From Aquabacterium sp. A7-Y (GTDB lineage Bacteria > Pseudomonadota > Gammaproteobacteria > Burkholderiales > Burkholderiaceae_C), in assembly GCF_026153205.1 (NCBI RefSeq), contig NZ_JAPFBW010000001.1, positions 62,001 to 126,000 on the forward strand: a DNA stretch of 64,000 nt, in the 5' to 3' direction. Shown in pieces: positions 17,504 through 25,737 of this stretch. Under the pieces are notes generated by a model. It saw only the letters and a program-made list of their open reading frames with translations. It was not told the origin of the DNA and did not search any database. The position numbers and the translations under genes are program-made. The first letter of the stretch is position 1; every line of letters begins with the position of its first letter.

Positions 17504-20500
17504 CTAGCTTTCGGCCAGGAAACGCTGCAACTCGCCCAGGTCGATGGGCTTGACCAGGTGGGCGTCGAAACCGGCCGCCAGGGCCCGCTCGACGTCCTGG
17601 GGCTGGCCATATCCCGACAGCGCCACCAGCCGGGTGCTGCGTCCTGCGGCGCGCAGTCGCTGCGCCACCTCGTAGCCGTTCAGGCCGGGCAGGCCGATGT
17701 CGACCAGGGCCAGGTCGGGCTGGCAGTCCATGACCTTCTGCAAGCCGGTCTCGCCATCCTCGGCCACCGTGACCCGGTGGCCGGCCAGGGTCAGCAGGTT
17801 CTCGATCGCATTGCGGGCGTCCTCGTTGTCCTCGACCACCACCACCTCGCGGGCGCCCGCGTTCATCGACGCGGACAGCGCCACCACCGCGGCCGGCGGG
17901 GTAGCGCGCTTCAGCCGCACCGTGAAGCAGCTGCCGAGATTGGGCCCGGGGCTCTCGGCCTCCACGGTGCCGCCGTGCAGTTCGACAATGCGCCGCACCA
18001 GCGTCAGGCCGATGCCCAGGCCGCCCTGGCGGCGGTCGAGCGCCCGCTCGCCCTGCACGAACAGGTCGAAGACCCGCGGCAGCAGGGTCGCGGGCATGCC
18101 CATCCCGCTGTCGCGCACCACCAGCACAGCATCCTCGCCGTCGACCTGAACGCGCACTTCAATGCGGCCGCCGCCTGGGGTGTACTTCACCGCGTTGGTC
18201 AGCAAGTTGGTGACGACCTGCTCGATGCGCATCGAGTCGACCTCCACCCAGACGTCCTCCAGTTCGACATCCAGCGTGTGCTGTTTCAGTGAGCCCGACA
18301 CTTCCAAGGCGCCGATCGGGCGCTGAACCAGCTGCGCGAAGTTCAGGCACTGGCGGCTCAGCGTGATCTTGCCCGCGGTGGCGCGCGCCATGTCGAGCAG
18401 GTCGTTCATGAGGCGCGCCAGGTGGTGGGTCTGGCGGCCGATGATGCGCCGGGCGCTCTGTGCGGTGTCGTTCTGCGCGCCGACCCGGTTGAGCACCTCG
18501 ACGGCCGCAGCGATGGCGCCGAGCGGGTTGCGCAGCTCGTGCCCGAGCATCGCGAGGAACTCGTCCTTGGCGCGGTTGGCGCTTTCGGCGTCGCGGCGGG
18601 CCACCTGCTCGCGCGCGACGAAGGCTGCGCGCTCCTGTTCCACGGTCTTCTGATCGGTGACGTCCACGCTCACGCCGATCATGCGGGCGGCCCGTCCCTG
18701 CTCATCGTAGGACAGCAGCACCCGGCTGGCGAGCCAGCGCAGCGAGCCGTCCGGGCGTTGCACGCGGAATTCGAAGGTGGTCTGCTCGGCGCGGCGCGCG
18801 ACGGCGTCGTCCACCGCCTCGCGCACGACATGCACGTCTTCGCTGGCGAGCAGGCGGCTCCAGCCCTCCCAACTCGATTCCAGCGCTTCCGGACTGACCC
18901 CGCACAGCTTGGCGAGCCCCGAGGTCCATACCACCGCGTCCTCGGCAAAGTGGTAGTCGAAAAAGCCGACGTGGCCGGCTTCCTGGGCCAGCTCCACGAG
19001 GTTCTGGCTTTCGCGCAGCTTGCGCTCGGCGCTGATCAGGCGCTCCTCGGCGTGCTTGCGCTCGGTGATGTCGACGAAGGCGCCGATCGCGCCGCGCGGC
19101 AGGCCGCGGGCGTTGCGCAAGGGAACGGCATAGGCCAGCACGTTGACGGTGTGCCCGTCGGGATGCACGACGTCGAGCTCGACGTCGCTCAGCTCCACAC
19201 CTTCAGTGCAGGCGCGCTGGATCGGCAACTCGTTGACGGGCAGCTCGCGGCCGTGTCGGAACACGTGAGGTGCACCGGGCGCCGGCGGCTGGCCGGGCAG
19301 GGGCAGTTCGTTACGGCCGGCCCGGGTGTTGAACATGGCGGCGAGCGCCGCGTTCATCAACACCGCCCGGCAGCCGGCGTCCTGCGCGATGGCCAGGCCG
19401 ATCGGGCTGCTGGTGAACAAGGCCTCGAACTCGTCGGCCTTGGCCTGCAGCCGCTGCCGGGCCACCTCGCGCTGCTCGGCGGCCGACACCAGCGCATCGC
19501 GCAGCACCGCGATCTCGCGCACCACGATCTTGCCGCGGGCCGAGGCAGGCCCCTCGTTGGCCAGCTGCAACAGCGGGTCGGTCACCTGGCGGGCCACGAT
19601 GAGGGCCAGGATCAGCCCGAGCGAGAGCGACAGGGCGCCCGCGCCCACCGCCGAAGCGACGGCCGAAAGCTGGGCGCGGTTGAGCGGCGCCGCGGCAATG
19701 CCCACCCCCACGCCCCAGCCCGCGATGGCCACCCGCTGCCAGGCCGCATAGGCGGCACTGGCCCCGACAAAGGGGGCCTTCTGCAGCCCGCCGGGGTCGC
19801 CTGCGATGGGCTGGCTGTCGTTCAGGTCCGCCCCGACCAGCTGGTCGGGGTGCAGGCTGTGGGCGATGATGCGCGAATTGGCGTCGAACAAGGACAGGAA
19901 ACCGCCCTTGGGAACGCTCGCGTTGTGCATCAGCGCCTGCCAGTTCGAGGCCGTGATGCGCGCCCCCAGCACATAACGCAGCACGCCGTCGGACACCACC
20001 GGGACCTGCACCGCGGTCACGAGCTGGTCGCTGTCGTGCCCCAGCACCAGGTCGGTCACCACCGGCTGGCGGGTGCTTTTCAGCCGCTCGAACTCGGGCG
20101 AGCCTTCGACGTTGCCCAGCGTGTCGCCGAGCGGCCGGTCGGTCGAGAACAGCATGTCGCCGTTCGGCGCCACCAGGTAGGCACTGCTCCAGGTCGCGCG
20201 CAGGGTCGGCTGCTGGGTGAGCGTGCGGTAGAAGCCCGCGATGTCGTTGCGCTGCAGCGACTCCGAATAGGCGAGGATGGACAGCGCGTCGACGGAGGAC
20301 ACGATCTCGCGCTCCACCGCCAGCGCGAAGGTGTCGGCGGTGCGCTTCAGGCCGTCCTCCATCTGCGTGCGGCCGGTCAGCGTCTCCTGGTAGATCAAAT
20401 AGGACACGAACACCGCCAGCGGCACCGTCGCTACCAGGATGACGATCACGAAGTAGACCCGCAGCGAGGAGGCCGGCCACTGGATGACCCGGCGCCACCG

Positions 20501-20560
20501 GCGGGTGTCCGCTGTGCGGGGTTGGGGCAACCAGCGGCGCCACTGCTTTGCTTCGAACAT
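17504..20560 (-). CDS. Membrane hybrid sensor histidine kinase (Cache-PAS-HisKA-HATPase-REC)
   Basis: 1018 residues from the ATG at 20560; the frame is open to 21019 but that part is antisense to the PRC-barrel gene. A membrane segment (about 33-56, YFVIVILVATVPLAVFVSYL) starts a periplasmic Cache-type sensor region (about 60-300), closed by a second segment (AVGAGALSLSLGLILALIVA). Two PAS/PAC units follow (ending DITERKH and DVTDQKT), then H674 in MLGHELRNPLGA, HATPase with N-box NLLTNAVKY and G-box GGLGIGLTLVR, and a receiver with D954 in LVDIGLPG. It senses a periplasmic ligand. No cognate regulator is adjacent; the NtrC-type regulator at 8783 is one possibility. Confidence 0.92.
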   Translation of the reverse strand: MFEAKQWRRWLPQPRTADTRRWRRVIQWPASSLRVYFVIVILVATVPLAVFVSYLIYQETLTGRTQMEDGLKRTADTFALAVEREIVSSVDALSILAYSESLQRNDIAGFYRTLTQQPTLRATWSSAYLVAPNGDMLFSTDRPLGDTLGNVEGSPEFERLKSTRQPVVTDLVLGHDSDQLVTAVQVPVVSDGVLRYVLGARITASNWQALMHNASVPKGGFLSLFDANSRIIAHSLHPDQLVGADLNDSQPIAGDPGGLQKAPFVGASAAYAAWQRVAIAGWGVGVGIAAAPLNRAQLSAVASAVGAGALSLSLGLILALIVARQVTDPLLQLANEGPASARGKIVVREIAVLRDALVSAAEQREVARQRLQAKADEFEALFTSSPIGLAIAQDAGCRAVLMNAALAAMFNTRAGRNELPLPGQPPAPGAPHVFRHGRELPVNELPIQRACTEGVELSDVELDVVHPDGHTVNVLAYAVPLRNARGLPRGAIGAFVDITERKHAEERLISAERKLRESQNLVELAQEAGHVGFFDYHFAEDAVVWTSGLAKLCGVSPEALESSWEGWSRLLASEDVHVVREAVDDAVARRAEQTTFEFRVQRPDGSLRWLASRVLLSYDEQGRAARMIGVSVDVTDQKTVEQERAAFVAREQVARRDAESANRAKDEFLAMLGHELRNPLGAIAAAVEVLNRVGAQNDTAQSARRIIGRQTHHLARLMNDLLDMARATAGKITLSRQCLNFAQLVQRPIGALEVSGSLKQHTLDVELEDVWVEVDSMRIEQVVTNLLTNAVKYTPGGGRIEVRVQVDGEDAVLVVRDSGMGMPATLLPRVFDLFVQGERALDRRQGGLGIGLTLVRRIVELHGGTVEAESPGPNLGSCFTVRLKRATPPAAVVALSASMNAGAREVVVVEDNEDARNAIENLLTLAGHRVTVAEDGETGLQKVMDCQPDLALVDIGLPGLNGYEVAQRLRAAGRSTRLVALSGYGQPQDVERALAAGFDAHLVKPIDLGELQRFLAES

Positions 20561-20717
20561 GAAAAGGGCGGAAATGGGAAATCGCAAGGGGACCAAGGCT
20601 GCAGCGCCTGCGGGCGCCAAGCGTGATGGTGCGCACCTTCGGGGCCCCAGGACCGAACTGAATGTAACCAAGCTGACCGCCGGCGCCCGGTCCCGATCGG
20701 CGCCCGGCGGGCTCCGA

Positions 20718-20733
20718 CGGGCATATGCCTTGC
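20718..20733 (+). promoter_or_regulatory. Sigma-54 promoter for the PRC-barrel cluster
   Basis: GGGCATA-TGCC-TTGCC; GG at 20719-20720 and GC at 20731-20732, ten bases apart. Predicted start near 20743, about 107 bases before the ATG at 20850. The leader contains AAACGTTT within an A/T-rich patch (about 20778-20785). The 289-bp gap 20561-20849 holds no further gene. Confidence 0.66.
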
Positions 20734-20849
20734 CGCGCAGGAGCTGAGAGCTTCGTGTCGCGCGGTGCCCCAAGCGCAAACGTTTTTTCTGGGCACAGCC
20801 GCCGGCACCCGCGAGTTCTCCTTTACGAATCAAGCGAAAGGAGCCAGCG

Positions 20850-21254
20850 ATGGACAGCAATATCTCGGGCCAGGGCGCCCGCATCGACATCAACAACAGC
20901 GGACCCGGTCCGCGTCTCATGACCGCGGACACCTTGACCGGTGACAAGGTCGTCAACCGCCAGGACGAAACCCTGGGGACCATCAGCGACATCATGCTCG
21001 ACGTACCGCGGGGCCGCATTGCCTATGCCGTCATGACCTCCGGGGGCTTCCTGGGCCTGGGCGACAAGCTGTTCGCGATTCCCTGGAGCGCGTTGACGCT
21101 GGACACGGACCGCAAGTGTTTCGTGCTTGATGCCGACAAGAGCCTGTTCTCCAACGCCGAGGGCTTCGACAAGGACCACTGGCCGAACGCCGCCGACATC
21201 AGCTGGCACCAGAACCTGCACACGCTGTACAAGTCGCGGCCGTTTTGGGAGTGA
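20850..21254 (+). CDS. PRC-barrel domain protein
   Basis: 134 residues; AAAGGAG precedes the ATG. The PRC-barrel (about 25-95) shows LTGDKVVNRQDETLGTISDI, DVPRGRIAYAVMTSGGFLG and KLFAIPWSALT. Such stand-alone barrels occur in many stress-induced proteobacterial loci; the fold is also found in RimM and the photosynthetic reaction centre H subunit, but the ligand here is unknown. The tail (DHWPNAADISWHQNLHTLYK) is common to the betaproteobacterial version. A membrane-protein gene follows 3 bp downstream. Confidence 0.88.
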   Translation: MDSNISGQGARIDINNSGPGPRLMTADTLTGDKVVNRQDETLGTISDIMLDVPRGRIAYAVMTSGGFLGLGDKLFAIPWSALTLDTDRKCFVLDADKSLFSNAEGFDKDHWPNAADISWHQNLHTLYKSRPFWE

Positions 21255-21257
21255 AAC

Positions 21258-21638
21258 ATGGACAGCGCAGAGTTCAACCTCGAAACCGGCAAGCGTTTCA
21301 TCGAGCGTGCCCGCGACTCCCTGATGAGCCGTGGCGCTGCCCTCCAATCCAACCGGGGCCTGTGGATCGCCCTCGCCCTGGGACTGATCGCCGGCGCCAG
21401 CGTGGCGGCGTGGCGGGTGCGTGAGAAACGCCGCCAGGCGGCTGCCGAGCCTGACTACCTGCAGCGGGGCCGCGGCTCCGAGGGCTACCTGCAAGGCGAC
21501 GCCTCCGCGGAACCGTCGGCCACGCGCGGGCTCGGGGCCGACGAGAGGACCAGCCTGTCGCGTGCCTCGGATACCTATGGCAGCAATCGCGGCACCGACA
21601 CACTGAAGACCGCACCGGGTAGCAGCACGCGCCAGTAG
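21258..21638 (+). CDS. Single-span membrane protein, hypothetical
   Basis: 126 residues. A short charged head (FNLETGKRFIERARDSLMS) leads to one membrane span (GLWIALALGLIAGASVAAW, about 35-53), a basic stop-transfer stretch (RVREKRRQ) and a hydrophilic tail rich in Ser/Gly/Asp. It resembles the DUF883-type topology but without a recognisable family motif. Cotranscribed with the PRC-barrel gene and followed by a strong terminator. Confidence 0.7.
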   Translation: MDSAEFNLETGKRFIERARDSLMSRGAALQSNRGLWIALALGLIAGASVAAWRVREKRRQAAAEPDYLQRGRGSEGYLQGDASAEPSATRGLGADERTSLSRASDTYGSNRGTDTLKTAPGSSTRQ

Positions 21639-21658
21639 CCCGGGGTCGCGCGCAGAGA

Positions 21659-21698
21659 GGCCGGGGCAGCCGTCGTCAAGGCTGCGCCGGCCTTTTTT
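21659..21698 (+). terminator. Rho-independent terminator after the PRC-barrel cluster
   Basis: A 13-bp stem (21659-21671 with 21680-21692, one G-G mismatch), 8-base loop and a run of six T. It separates this cluster from the glycan operon, which therefore needs its own promoter. Confidence 0.85.
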
Positions 21699-21808
21699 CC
21701 GTGCCCGCCGACTCACTCCCATCCCGCTAGGGAAGATTTACCGGCGGGCGCCCGCCACTTACCGGGACGCCGGGGCGAAGGACCTTCTCCCGTCATGGCG
21801 ACCGAACG

Positions 21809-21824
21809 CGGCACGCCATTTGCC
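21809..21824 (+). promoter_or_regulatory. Sigma-54 promoter for the glycan operon 21858-31558
   Basis: CGGCACG-CCAT-TTGCC; GG at 21810-21811 and GC at 21822-21823, ten bases apart. Predicted start near 21835, leaving a 23-base leader to the ATG at 21858. A terminator at 21659-21698 isolates it from the genes upstream. Confidence 0.74.
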
Positions 21825-21857
21825 TCGGGGCGGTATCACTTCTAACGATGGATCACC

Positions 21858-23180
21858 ATGAGATCACCCTCCAAACGATCCGCGCTGAAGATCGCACTCA
21901 TCAGCGAACACGCGTCTCCGCTGGCCACCTTGGGCGGCATCGACGCCGGCGGCCAGAACATTTATGTGATGCATGTCGCGCAGTGCCTCGCACGTGCCGG
22001 CCACCACGTTGACGTTTTCACCCGGCGTGACGACGTCAGCCTGCCGACCGTCGTGCACCTGCGCCCCGGGCTGCGGGTGATCCATATCGACGCCGGGCCG
22101 CCGCGGTTCGTGCCCAAGGAACAGTTGCTGCAGTACATGCCCGAATTTGCCCGGGCTTGCGAAACCTTGTGCCGCAACGCCGGCGGCTACGACGTGGCGC
22201 ACGCCAACTTCTTCATGTCCGGCTGGGTTGCCCTGCAGCTCAAGAACAACCTCGGCCTGCCTTTCGCGATCACCTTCCATGCGCTGGGCCTGGTTCGGCG
22301 CGAGCACCAGCGCGGCGCCGACGCCTTCCCCGAGGAGCGCATCGAGATCGAGAAGACCCTCGTCGAGGAGGCCGACTGCATCATCGCGGAGTGCCCGCAA
22401 GACCAGCAGGACCTGGTGCGCTTGTACGGCGCCGACGAGCACAAGATGGTGATGGTGCCCTGCGGCTTCGACCCCGCCGAGTTCGCCCCGATGGACCGCG
22501 GCATGGCCCGGCGCGAACTGGGCCTGGACGAGAACGAATTCGTGGTGCTGCAGCTCGGCCGCCTGGTACCGCGCAAGGGCATCGACAACGTGATCCGGTC
22601 GCTGGCCCACCTGGCCAGGGAGGTGCCGGCGCGCCTGCTGGTGGTCGGCGGCGAATCGGACCAGCCGGACGAAACCGTCACGCCCGAGATCGGCCGCCTG
22701 CGGCGCATCGCCGAGGACGTCGGCGTCGCTTCGCGCGTCACCTTCACCGGCCGGCGCCAGCGCGAGCAGCTGCGGCGCTACTACTGCGCCGCCGACGTGT
22801 TTGTCACCACCCCCTGGTACGAGCCCTTCGGCATCACACCGCTGGAGGCGATGGCCTGTGGTACCCCGGTCGTGGGCAGTGAGGTGGGCGGCATTCAGTA
22901 CACCGTGATGCAGGGGGTCACCGGCTACCTGGTGCCGGCGCAGGACCCGGCGGCGCTGGCCGAGCGCCTCAGTCACCTGCATGCCAACCCGACGCTGGCG
23001 CGCGCGCTGGGCCGTGCCGGCATCCGGCGGGCGCGCTCGCTGTTCACCTGGGACCGCGTTGCCATGCAGCTGGGCGCGGCCTTCAGCACCTTGCACGCCA
23101 CAGCCGCGCGTTCCGCGGTGGTGGTGCCGATGCGTCGCGGCACGGCGCGGCTGACCGCGGTCCAGACCGCCGCCACCTGA
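21858..23180 (+). CDS. Glycosyltransferase family 4 (sucrose-synthase/MshA-like)
   Basis: 440 residues. GT-B retaining transferase; cytoplasmic. The N-terminal donor/acceptor loop LATLGGIDAGGQNIYVMHVA is typical of the sucrose-phosphate synthase/MshA branch. The C-terminal half has LGRLVPRKGIDNVIRSL, VTFTGRRQREQL and TPWYEPFGITPLEAMACGTPVVG with the E-x7-E motif. A basic tail of about 30 residues follows the domain. First gene of a nine-gene plus-strand run; the product probably starts or extends a surface glycan. The real donor sugar is unknown. Confidence 0.88.
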   Translation: MRSPSKRSALKIALISEHASPLATLGGIDAGGQNIYVMHVAQCLARAGHHVDVFTRRDDVSLPTVVHLRPGLRVIHIDAGPPRFVPKEQLLQYMPEFARACETLCRNAGGYDVAHANFFMSGWVALQLKNNLGLPFAITFHALGLVRREHQRGADAFPEERIEIEKTLVEEADCIIAECPQDQQDLVRLYGADEHKMVMVPCGFDPAEFAPMDRGMARRELGLDENEFVVLQLGRLVPRKGIDNVIRSLAHLAREVPARLLVVGGESDQPDETVTPEIGRLRRIAEDVGVASRVTFTGRRQREQLRRYYCAADVFVTTPWYEPFGITPLEAMACGTPVVGSEVGGIQYTVMQGVTGYLVPAQDPAALAERLSHLHANPTLARALGRAGIRRARSLFTWDRVAMQLGAAFSTLHATAARSAVVVPMRRGTARLTAVQTAAT

Positions 23181-23217
23181 TTCTTTCTCTCAACCCCGCT
23201 CCAGGAGATCCCTTCAG

Positions 23218-23976
23218 ATGACAACCGCTTCAGCTCCCCAGATGACCTCGCTGGAAAACCAGACGGCCCTGGTCACCGGCGCAGGCAGTGGCCTGGGCGC
23301 CGAGATCGCACGTGCCCTCGCTGCCGCGGGCGCGCGTGTGGTGGTGGCCGACCTCCAGGGCGCCAAGGCCGACAAGATCGCTGGCGAAATCGATGCCGCC
23401 GGCCAGCACGCGCTGCCGATCACCCTCGACGTGGCCGATCCCAAGGCCGCCAGCGAAGCGGTCCTGCGCACGGTGGGGCATTTCGGCTCGCTCGACATCC
23501 TGATCAACAACGCCGGCACCGACGTCACCAAATCCATCGATGAGCTGAGCTTCGAGGAATGGGATCGTGTCATCGCGACGAATCTGCGCGGCCCCTTCGT
23601 GATGAGCAAGGCTGCCGTCGAGGCCCTCCGCCAGGGCGACCGCGGGCGCGGTGGCCAGATCGTCAATGTCGCCTCGACCGCGGCCAAACGTGCCTGGCCC
23701 AACGCGAGCGCGTACCACGCCAGCAAGTGGGGCCTGGTGGGCCTCTCGCATGCCTTGCATGCGGAGCTGCGGCCGCAGGGTGTGCGGGTCTCGACCCTGA
23801 TCGCCGGCGGCATGCGCACCCCCTTCCTGCTGGACCGCTTCGAGGGCATCGACCAGAGCAAGCTGCAGGACCCGGCCAATGTCGCCGTGGCGGTGCGCAT
23901 GCTGTTGCAGATGCCGCGCGAGTCGGTGATTCCTGAACTGATGGTGCTGCCGCTGCTGGAGACGTCATGGCCCTGA
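23218..23976 (+). CDS. Short-chain dehydrogenase/reductase
   Basis: 252 residues; CAGGAG lies ten bases before the ATG. Classical SDR: cofactor motif TGAGSGLGAEIA, acidic residue in VVADLQ, NNAGTD, catalytic Ser in VNVASTAAKRAWP and the Y-x-x-x-K motif YHASK. It is an NAD(P)-dependent oxidoreductase, most likely of a sugar or its precursor given the neighbours, although generic SDR substrates cannot be predicted. Its end overlaps gmhB by 10 bp. Confidence 0.87.
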   Translation: MTTASAPQMTSLENQTALVTGAGSGLGAEIARALAAAGARVVVADLQGAKADKIAGEIDAAGQHALPITLDVADPKAASEAVLRTVGHFGSLDILINNAGTDVTKSIDELSFEEWDRVIATNLRGPFVMSKAAVEALRQGDRGRGGQIVNVASTAAKRAWPNASAYHASKWGLVGLSHALHAELRPQGVRVSTLIAGGMRTPFLLDRFEGIDQSKLQDPANVAVAVRMLLQMPRESVIPELMVLPLLETSWP

Positions 23977-24611
23977 TGCAATCCGGGGCCGCCAGCGGCC
24001 TCGCCAAGGCGGTTTTCCTGGACAAGGACGGTACCGTCGTCGAGAACGTGCCCTACAACGTCGATCCCGCCCAGCTGCGCTTCACGCCGCACGCCGTCGA
24101 AGGACTGCAGATGCTGGCCGACGAAGGCTACCGGCTGATCATGATCACCAACCAGCCGGGCGTCGGCCTGGGCTTGTTCGACATGGCCGCGCTGACCCGC
24201 CTGCAGCACGCTTTGGCCGAACGCCTGGCGCAGCACGGTCTGGTGCTGGACGGCTTCTACGCCTGCACCCATGCGCCGGGCTTGGACGCCTCGCGCGCGC
24301 CCTGCGAATGCCGCAAGCCGGCGCCCGGCCTGCTGCTGCAGGCGGCGCAGGAGCTGGGCCTGGACCTGGAGCAGTGCTGGATGGTGGGCGACATCCTGGA
24401 CGACATCGAGGCCGGGCGGCGCGCCGGCTGCCGCACCGTGATGCTGGACGTCGGCAACGAGACGGTGTGGCGCACCTCCGAGCTGCGTGTCCCGCACCAT
24501 CGAGCCCCCGACCTGGGCGAGGCGGCCCGCCTGATCCTGCGGTCCTCGCCGGCGGGTTGGCCGGCAGCAGTGAACCGGGACCTCGCGCATGCCACCCCCG
24601 CGAGGCTCTGA
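23967..24611 (+). CDS. gmhB: D-glycero-D-manno-heptose 1,7-bisphosphate 7-phosphatase (GmhB-like)
   Basis: 214 residues, HAD-IIIA family. It removes the 7-phosphate of heptose bisphosphate, the step between the two HldE reactions. Catalytic D19 and D21 are in FLDKDGTVVENVPYN; motif 2 is ITNQPG; the zinc site typical of GmhB is CTHAPG...CECRKP; the acidic motif is MVGDILDDIEAGRRAG. A C-terminal extension of about 35 residues overlaps the next gene by 23 bp. Placement in the glycan operon suggests an ADP-heptose (or GDP-heptose-like) requirement of that product. Confidence 0.88.
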   Translation: MALMQSGAASGLAKAVFLDKDGTVVENVPYNVDPAQLRFTPHAVEGLQMLADEGYRLIMITNQPGVGLGLFDMAALTRLQHALAERLAQHGLVLDGFYACTHAPGLDASRAPCECRKPAPGLLLQAAQELGLDLEQCWMVGDILDDIEAGRRAGCRTVMLDVGNETVWRTSELRVPHHRAPDLGEAARLILRSSPAGWPAAVNRDLAHATPARL

Positions 24612-25737
24612 GGAGTCGGTGCGCGAGCGCTGGGGCCGCGTGCGGCGGCTGCTCGCGGTGCGGCTGGACAACCTCGGCGACGTCCTGATGACGACGCCGG
24701 CGCTGGCGGCTGTCCGGCGCAGCCTGCCCGGGGTCCACCTGAGCCTGCTGTGCTCGCGCTCGGGCGCCGCCGCGCGGCCCCACCTGGCCGACGTGGACGA
24801 CGCCATCGTCTACGACGCGCCCTGGTCCAAGGGCAGCGCGCCGCGCGATCCGGCCGCCGACCGGCGGCTGCTGCAGCAGCTGGAGCAGCGCGGCTTCGAC
24901 GCGGCGGTGATCTTCACCGTGTACACCCAGAGTGCGCTGCCGGCGGCGCTGATGTGCCGTCTCGCCGGTATCCCGCTGCGGCTGGCGCACAGCCGCGAGA
25001 ACCCGTATGAGCTGCTGAGCGACTGGGTGCCGGATCCCGAGCCGGCACAAGGCATCCGCCACGAGGTCGAGCGGCAGCTCGCACTGGTCGCCGCGGTCGG
25101 GCTGCACTGCGACGACGACCGCCTGCGTTTCGCCTGTCGGGAGGCCGATGCCCAGGCCTTGTCGGCCCGTCTGGCCGCCGCGGGCATCGGGCCGCAGGAG
25201 CCGCTGCTGGTGGTGCACCCGGGTGCGACCGCCGCCTCGCGACGTTACCCGGCCGCGCATTTCGGCCTCGCGGCCGAGCGCGTGGCGCGCGACAGCGGCT
25301 TGCGTGTCGTGTTCACCGGCGGCGCGGACGAGGCCGGCCTCGTCGCCGAGGCGCGCTCCGTGATGCAGCAGCCCTCGCTGTCGCTGGCCGGCCTGCTGTC
25401 GCTGGGCGAGTTCGCGGCGCTGCTGCGGCGCGCCCGGGTGCTGCTGTCGAACAACAGCGGGCCGGTGCACATCGCCGCCGCCCTCGGCACGCCGGTGGTG
25501 GACCTGTACGCGCTGACCAACCCGCAGCACACGCCCTGGCGGGTGCCGGCGCGGGTGCTGAACCACGACGTGCCCTGCCGCAACTGCCTCAAGAGCGTCT
25601 GCCCGCAAGGCCACAACGATTGCCTGCGCAAGGTCGAGCCGCAGCAGGTCGCCGACGCGACCCTGGAACTGCTTGCCGAGTCCGGTGCCGCGCCCGCCCT
25701 GGCCCCCCTCTCTTCACCACCCATCGCCTACGCATGA
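24589..25737 (+). CDS. Glycosyltransferase family 9 (heptosyltransferase-like)
   Basis: 382 residues. GT9 hallmarks: LLAVRLDNLGDVLMTTPAL at the N terminus and LLSNNSGPVHIAAALGTPVVD with the donor-binding S-G-x-x-H. The middle carries VVHPGATAASRRYP. A short cysteine cluster (CRNCLKSVCPQGHNDC, about 335-350) occurs in many GT9 members. The gene begins inside the end of gmhB and ends with ATGA overlap to the carbamoyltransferase, so translation is coupled. It probably adds a heptose made by GmhB/HldE. Confidence 0.88.
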   Translation: MPPPRGSEESVRERWGRVRRLLAVRLDNLGDVLMTTPALAAVRRSLPGVHLSLLCSRSGAAARPHLADVDDAIVYDAPWSKGSAPRDPAADRRLLQQLEQRGFDAAVIFTVYTQSALPAALMCRLAGIPLRLAHSRENPYELLSDWVPDPEPAQGIRHEVERQLALVAAVGLHCDDDRLRFACREADAQALSARLAAAGIGPQEPLLVVHPGATAASRRYPAAHFGLAAERVARDSGLRVVFTGGADEAGLVAEARSVMQQPSLSLAGLLSLGEFAALLRRARVLLSNNSGPVHIAAALGTPVVDLYALTNPQHTPWRVPARVLNHDVPCRNCLKSVCPQGHNDCLRKVEPQQVADATLELLAESGAAPALAPLSSPPIAYA

